Below, piece by piece: positions 55,327 to 64,000 of a stretch of 64,000 nucleotides of DNA. The DNA is from Paragorgia papillata (lineage: Eukaryota; Cnidaria; Anthozoa; Scleralcyonacea; Coralliidae), in the NCBI GenBank assembly GCA_035771165.1, contig JAWNZC010000314.1:6216001-6280000 (forward strand). The letters run 5' to 3'. The notes under the pieces are model-generated. The model saw only the letters and a list, made by a program, of their open reading frames with translations, had not been told where the DNA came from and did no database searches. Position 1 is the stretch's first letter. Each line of letters begins with the position of its first letter. Made by a program: the position numbers and the translations under genes.

Positions 55327-55710
55327 ATGGCGGACGTAGTAGAACGTGATGAGTCCAAAGAAGGGAGCAAGAATATTCCTAGATGGGCTTCTGGTGATAA
55401 GTTACGACATGTTGAACAAGAAGTATTAATACCAAAGATAATGCGAGAAGAAGCTAGGTTATTATGTAAAGAATATGTTGATGCCTTCACACAATGCGCT
55501 AAAGGAAGAACTGTGACCATGATCACTGCTTGTAGAGAAGAGAATAAAAATATGAAGAAATGTTTGGGATCCTTGTACTTCAACGAAGAATTTAAAGAGA
55601 AATGTACTCAGATTTACTTAAAAAGAAGAGAAGAATATCAAGAAAATTACGCTAAAACCAATGAAACAGTTGCTATGAAGAGAAAGGAGTCTGCAGTGAA
55701 TATTGGTTGA
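55327..55710 (+). CDS. CMC1: CMC1-like mitochondrial twin CX9C protein, single exon
   Basis: 127 residues without an intron. LRHVEQEVLIPKIMREEARL is the conserved CMC1 N-terminal helix region. Two CX9C motifs follow: C-KEYVDAFTQ-C and C-REENKNMKK-C, with extra Cys near the end (EKCTQIYLKRREEY). CMC1 is an intermembrane-space protein imported by Mia40 that binds early COX1 assembly intermediates of complex IV. The start at 55327 was chosen because it lies in AAGATGGCGGACG, a YY1-like start context common in housekeeping genes, although the frame stays open upstream to 55195. The lack of introns contrasts with every neighbour; a retrocopy or an ancestrally short gene are both possible. The frame is intact, so it is probably functional. 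Confidence 0.85.
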   Translation: MADVVERDESKEGSKNIPRWASGDKLRHVEQEVLIPKIMREEARLLCKEYVDAFTQCAKGRTVTMITACREENKNMKKCLGSLYFNEEFKEKCTQIYLKRREEYQENYAKTNETVAMKRKESAVNIG

Positions 55711-55849
55711 TGGAAAACACTTTGATTGTACATTTGTATGTTTAGATTTTGGTCAAAACGTCTCAGTTGGTTGTGGAAAATAATGTGCTATTTGTGATTC
55801 TCTAACATTGTGCTTTTCTATCTTGATTTTTACTAGTAGTATTAGTAAT

Positions 55850-56220
55850 ACCATGATCACCTCGGATTCTTTTGTTCTCCGAGGGAATGTAAACCTCGTA
55901 TTTCCCTCATCGCTCATGCAAGAGGGAAATTTATCCTTTGTCTTCTAATAAATTTTCCCATGCATGTTGATGAGGGAAAATTAGAAGACAAAGAAATCCT
56001 TTGTCTTCTTCTAAATTTCCCACTTGCATATATTTTCCCTCATCAACATGCACGGGAAAATTAGATGCAACTTCGATTCTCTGATCAACTGTGTGAATTT
56101 CCTGTCGGTAAGATTCTCAAAGTTTTCCTTGGTGAACATGGCCGAGGACTTTTACAAATCTTCCCGAGGCAAAAGGGAAATTTAATCGCTAATTTCCCTC
56201 AAGTCATGTTATTACTTATA
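55850..56220. repeat. Local inverted/tandem repeats of TTTCCCTCAT type
   Basis: GAGGGAAA, TTTTCCCTCATCAACATGCA and TCCTTTGTCTTCTAA are repeated in both orientations, forming nested hairpins. No gene; AATAAA at 55947 could serve CMC1. Confidence 0.6.
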
Positions 56221-56456
56221 AATATCAATGCTTCAGTCAATTCCAATTAAAATGTGAATTCTTAGCAACTTGCCAAGAAATTGCTGTGTACCATTTGCAA
56301 GTCAACATTGCAATGTAATATAGTTGCTGTCAATATTGCTTGGGAAAGAACATCCATTTTAACTGTACCACTAAGGTGTTGCAAAGCATATTTCACTGAC
56401 AGCCACAAAATCTGTGACAAATATCAAATTATAGGGGGGCTACATGTAGGGGGGCT

Positions 56457-56468
56457 GTAGCCACACCC

Positions 56469-56499
<31 letters not shown>

Positions 56500-56508
56500 A
56501 CACACTGT
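56457..56508. repeat. (C)n(CA)n microsatellite
   Basis: A run of about 21 C followed by about 10 CA. Confidence 0.9.
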
Positions 56509-56739
56509 GTTTTTAATTATTCTGAGAAAGACAAAAGCTCAGAATAATTAAAAACATGGTGTTAACCCACAAAAAAAACATTTTAATATTCAATCACCAT
56601 GCAAAGCTTCAAAGACGATAACATATACAGTATTAGCTTCATCTCAAGTCTTCAGGTCAGCGTTGAAGTGGGTTGGTATTTTTCACTTCATTAGTTCATT
56701 TATTACTGGGGGTAAGTTGCCTGGGTTATCCAACATGTC

Positions 56740-57180
56740 CTCTCAGTCACTTCGAATTCAGGATTATCCTGAAGCCTAGGGGACTTCTCTGTCCCACATG
56801 CGGGATGTTAAACCATGGTTAAACTAAAAGGCATAATTATAAGTTATATAACAAAAAAACCAGTAGGGGTGTTGTCATTGGTGGAAGGTTGTGGTTAGGT
56901 TTATGGCCACTGGTTTTTTGGTTAGATTTAGTGTTGCTGGGGGGAATAGACCTTTCTGCACAAAGTGTGTGGATTTTTCCGGAGGGTTGTGGTTAGGTTT
57001 AGGTCTACCGGGGGGTTGTGGTTAGGTTTAGGGTTTCCGGGAGGTTAGGGTTAGGGTTGGGGTGGTGGGTTGGGAATTAGTTTCTTAAAATTAACGATTA
57101 TTGGTAATTCTAGGCATTTCACACTTACTGATTATTGGTAATTCTAGGTAGGAGGATATGCTGCAATCGTTCTGGCCCTT
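56740..57180. mobile_element. Composite element with telomere-like minisatellite, inverted relative of 25926-26250
   Basis: Starts with the palindromic AATTCAGGATTATCCTGAA, then GTCCCACATGCGGGATGTTA, then GGTTGTGGTTAGGTTTAGG units, and ends AATTAACGATTATTGGTAAT. The same flank (TTTCACACTTACTGATTATT) follows as at 25930 and 27370. Confidence 0.65.
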
Positions 57181-57499
57181 CGAGTGTTCCTGGAATCTAG
57201 CGTAGCGACAGTATAATATATAAAAAGTATAACGATGGCTGCGAAGATTTTACCAAAGATCTTGGCGATCGAAAGAAGGAAATTATGGAATATATTCCAA
57301 TTGGAGATTTGGAGCTCGAAATGAAAATTTAACTGTTTAACTTTTGGCGGTTGCAGAATGAAAGCTAGTGATAAGAAAGCTAGGCTAGTGAAACTGCATA
57401 AAATAATGCAAGCCTGCTCACCTCGGATCGACGAAGGAAATAGTGAATGTCGGGAAACACTTAGAACATCATAATATCATAACTCTTCCTCAATAAACA

Positions 57500-57687
57500 A
57501 TTTATATTAAGCTGTATGAAAGTGTTTACGAATTCCGCCAGCGGGCAGCGGGTACGTTCCACTCTTCCACTACGTTCGGATCAGGGTTCTGACGCTTCCG
57601 AAACGCGTTAACCGAGGAAGGCCTAGAGACTAGGCTAACACGACGCCATATTGAAAGAGTGGAAACTGTGGAAACTTCTCTAGCTTG
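57500..57687 (+). promoter_or_regulatory. Candidate SKP1 promoter and non-coding exon 1
   Basis: A locally CpG-richer patch (CGTTCCACTCTTCC, CGAAACGCGTTAACCG) ends in TCTCTAGCTTG followed by GTAAGT, a strong donor at 57688. The matching acceptor would be TTCTAG at 59038, 23 bp before the SKP1 ATG. Inferred. Confidence 0.4.
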
Positions 57688-58249
57688 GTAAGTTTGTTGA
57701 AATAATTGCTTGTTTTAGCGTTTGTTTTTCATTCTAGTTGTTGTTTTCTTACTCAACGTAATGTCCTAATATAGTTTTAACTCACTGTTATCTCGTGAAT
57801 CATTTAATAATGTTTTTTCAAGTTCTTTGTTGTTGCTTGAGTCACCTCACCCACGTTTTTATTTTTAACACTTGGGAGCACTTGTGGAAGCTTTCATTGC
57901 CATTGCTTTCAGCTTATACATCTATAAGATTAATTATAAACGAAAACGGTCGTTTCTACGTTGTGTTAAAGGAGAAAAAGTACTTATTTGCAGTAAATGT
58001 TTGTTGAAAATGGCGTTTTTAAATGTATGTACTTGAGTTGATGTTGACAAAGTCGTGAAAATATCAACGGTTTCCCATTTTCGAGTTCCTATTTCACAGT
58101 AGTTTGAGAGACAAGGGCTTAGTTATTTAGGTAGATACTGTTAAATTGTCAGAATTTAATATATCTTACTGGAAATTGTTAATAAAAAGTATGTATACAG
58201 TAATATAGATTCATTGAATTAACTGTTACAACAAATGAGTGTAATAAAG

Positions 58250-58420
58250 TGCTGTGTAGGCAGTGTGTTTTAGATAGAGCAAAGTGAAAAGGTGATAAAC
58301 TGCCAAGAATAGTTTTGATAATGAAATCAGGCCCACCCAGGGGGGTTAACTGGGTCAGTTTGCCCAGGGTCCCTTTATAACGCAGCGCTTTTAGGGCTTT
58401 CAAACTACTACAATAGGTTG
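58250..58420. repeat. Fragments of Penelope-like and mariner repeats
   Basis: GTGCTGTGTAGGCAGTGTG to AAGAATAGTTTT matches the left part of the 37360 element; CGCAGCGCTTTTAGGGCTTT to AATAGGTTGTTT matches the arm of the 8111 MITE. Confidence 0.6.
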
Positions 58421-58429
58421 TTTCCTGTC

Positions 58430-58710
58430 CGAATTGGTCTTTAGTATTTTATTCTGGCTAATGCCAGACGATTTTATTCACCTTTGGGGAAGCCCTCAGA
58501 CAGGAATGAGTTATAAACTATCTCTCTAACTCTTTCCTGTCCGAATTTGTCTTTAGTATTTTATTCTGGCTAACGCCAGACAGTTTTATTCATTTCTGGG
58601 AAAGCCCTCAGACAGGAATGAGTTATAGCTCAAGGGGGACCCCTGATTTCAAATTAGCTAATTTTATTCACCTCTAGGGAAGCCCTCGGATAGGAATGAA
58701 TGAGTTAAAG
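58430..58710. repeat. Dispersed repeat, GGCTAACGCCAGAC family, tandem copies
   Basis: Two and a half units containing TTTAGTATTTTATTCTGGCT, GCCAGAC and CCTCAGACAGGAATGAGTTA. Same family as 1325-1765. Confidence 0.75.
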
Positions 58711-58983
58711 GTTTTCTTTATATTAAATGGCATGTGGAATTTTTGCATGGAGGCCCCAATATTCTTTATTTTGCCCCAGGCCCACCTTAATCTTTGCACG
58801 CCTGAACAAAATACTGATTTGTTTCAATATGTTAAAAGTAGTAAAATGATTTTGTTTGTTTTCATATATTCAGAGTGATGTGTTGTAAACTCACTTTTTC
58901 ACGTAAGGCACATAATTTCATTTGTGTATTAAAGCACCCGCTACTAGTATAAGTGCCCACCCCCTTCTTTTGACGAAAATTAA

Positions 58984-63260
<4,277 letters not shown>

Positions 63261-63355
63261 TGACACTTGAATTTGCGGCGAAACACTAGTAAAGTATAAC
63301 ATGTGGCAAAGATAATGTGATCAGCAATCATAGTCATCTGCAAGACGGAGTTTAA

Positions 63356-63812
63356 ACGGTATTGGCAATAAAAATTAAGTTTGTCTCATTTGAAAGAACT
63401 CGTCAAATGGTATAAGAAGACCTTTTACAATTTTCCGTATCTGTTTTGGTTTTGGAAATATTTCGACCAGAGACAGCGTGCTGTCCGCCATCTTGTTGTA
63501 ACATTGAGTCTAATTAACTAGGAAATTGGTGACGTCACAACCAGGGTAAACCTGATGAAACTACTCCGTTGTGGGTCAATTTAAAATGGAAATAGCGCAA
63601 CAAAATCGAGTTTCTAGCTCATACTGTCATAAGGTTGTTAGGTTGGCAAGATAAAAATTTCTCTTTACCCTGGTTATGATGTCACATACATATCGAAAAT
63701 AATTCCAAGATGGCGGAACCAAAACAGATACGGAAAAATTGTAAAAGGTCTTCTTATACCATTTGACGAGTTCTATCAAATGAGACAAACTTAATTTTTA
63801 TTGCCAAATACG
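63356..63812. mobile_element. TTAA MITE (GGTATTGGCAATAAAAATTA family), copy 2
   Basis: Arms match 38581-39152. TTAA precedes the left end (63352-63355); the right end (TTGCCAAATACGATTG) has diverged and the right TTAA is not seen. SKP1 intron 4. Confidence 0.75.
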
Positions 63813-64000
63813 ATTGACGGGAGTCGGAAACAAAAAATGTTTCACCAAACAAGAAATATGACATGTTAAACATGATGCACCTTATCAAATTAATCAAATT
63901 TGACAGGTTCTTTGTGGAATCACTACAACTTGGCGTTTTTCTTAAAAAAGAAAATGAAATTCACAAGTATAAAAGCCTGGATGGTATTTATCGGACTGCC
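63813..64000. other. Right edge
   Basis: AT-rich sequence of SKP1 intron 4. The terminal SKP1 exon is not present and no other exon could be supported. Confidence 0.5.

Noticed and set aside
63880..64000. Last exon of SKP1 or another gene at the right edge
   Set aside because: No match to the expected SKP1 C-terminus in any frame; the sequence looks like AT-rich intron.

Overview
The window looks like nuclear DNA of an invertebrate animal. It is AT-rich, genes are split by GT-AG introns at conserved animal positions, and introns and spacers are packed with short non-autonomous transposons, SINEs and microsatellites. The repeat mix (5S-rRNA-derived SINEs, Penelope-like hairpins, many TTAA and 9-bp-duplication MITEs) and the vertebrate-like exon structure suggest a slowly evolving marine invertebrate, possibly a cnidarian. 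The species cannot be fixed from the sequence.

Seven protein genes are recognisable. From left to right: an LRMDA (C10orf11) leucine-rich-repeat gene on the minus strand (127-4953); a DPY30-domain gene of the DYDC1/2 type, head to head with it (5461-7953); a mitochondrial PP2C phosphatase of the PPM1K type (11471-12926); histone H2A.Z (14614-17847); a 27-exon Slo1/BK potassium channel gene (20077-52621) that fills half the window; a single-exon CMC1 cytochrome-oxidase assembly factor (55327-55710); and the first four coding exons of SKP1 (59062-63081), whose last exon lies beyond the right edge.

The genes belong to different pathways: cilia or chromatin, mitochondria, chromatin, excitability and ubiquitin ligation. 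No operon-like logic is visible. The grouping does echo human chromosome 10, where LRMDA and KCNMA1 are neighbours and DYDC1/2 lies on the same arm, so it is probably old animal linkage.

The most interesting gene is the BK channel. Its calcium ligands (RCK1 site and calcium bowl) are kept. In contrast, S4 has Gln and Lys where BK normally has Arg213 and Gln216, the first Gly of the S6 diglycine hinge is Val, and both Glu of the inner-pore charge ring (E321/E324) are gone. This predicts a calcium-gated channel with altered voltage sensing and lower conductance.

Non-coding DNA includes a multi-layer nest of transposons in BK intron 2 (23640-28950), eight long tetranucleotide tracts confined to BK introns, several minisatellites including one just after the BK stop codon, dispersed 5S- and tRNA-derived SINEs, and repeated hairpins with hammerhead-ribozyme-like cores.
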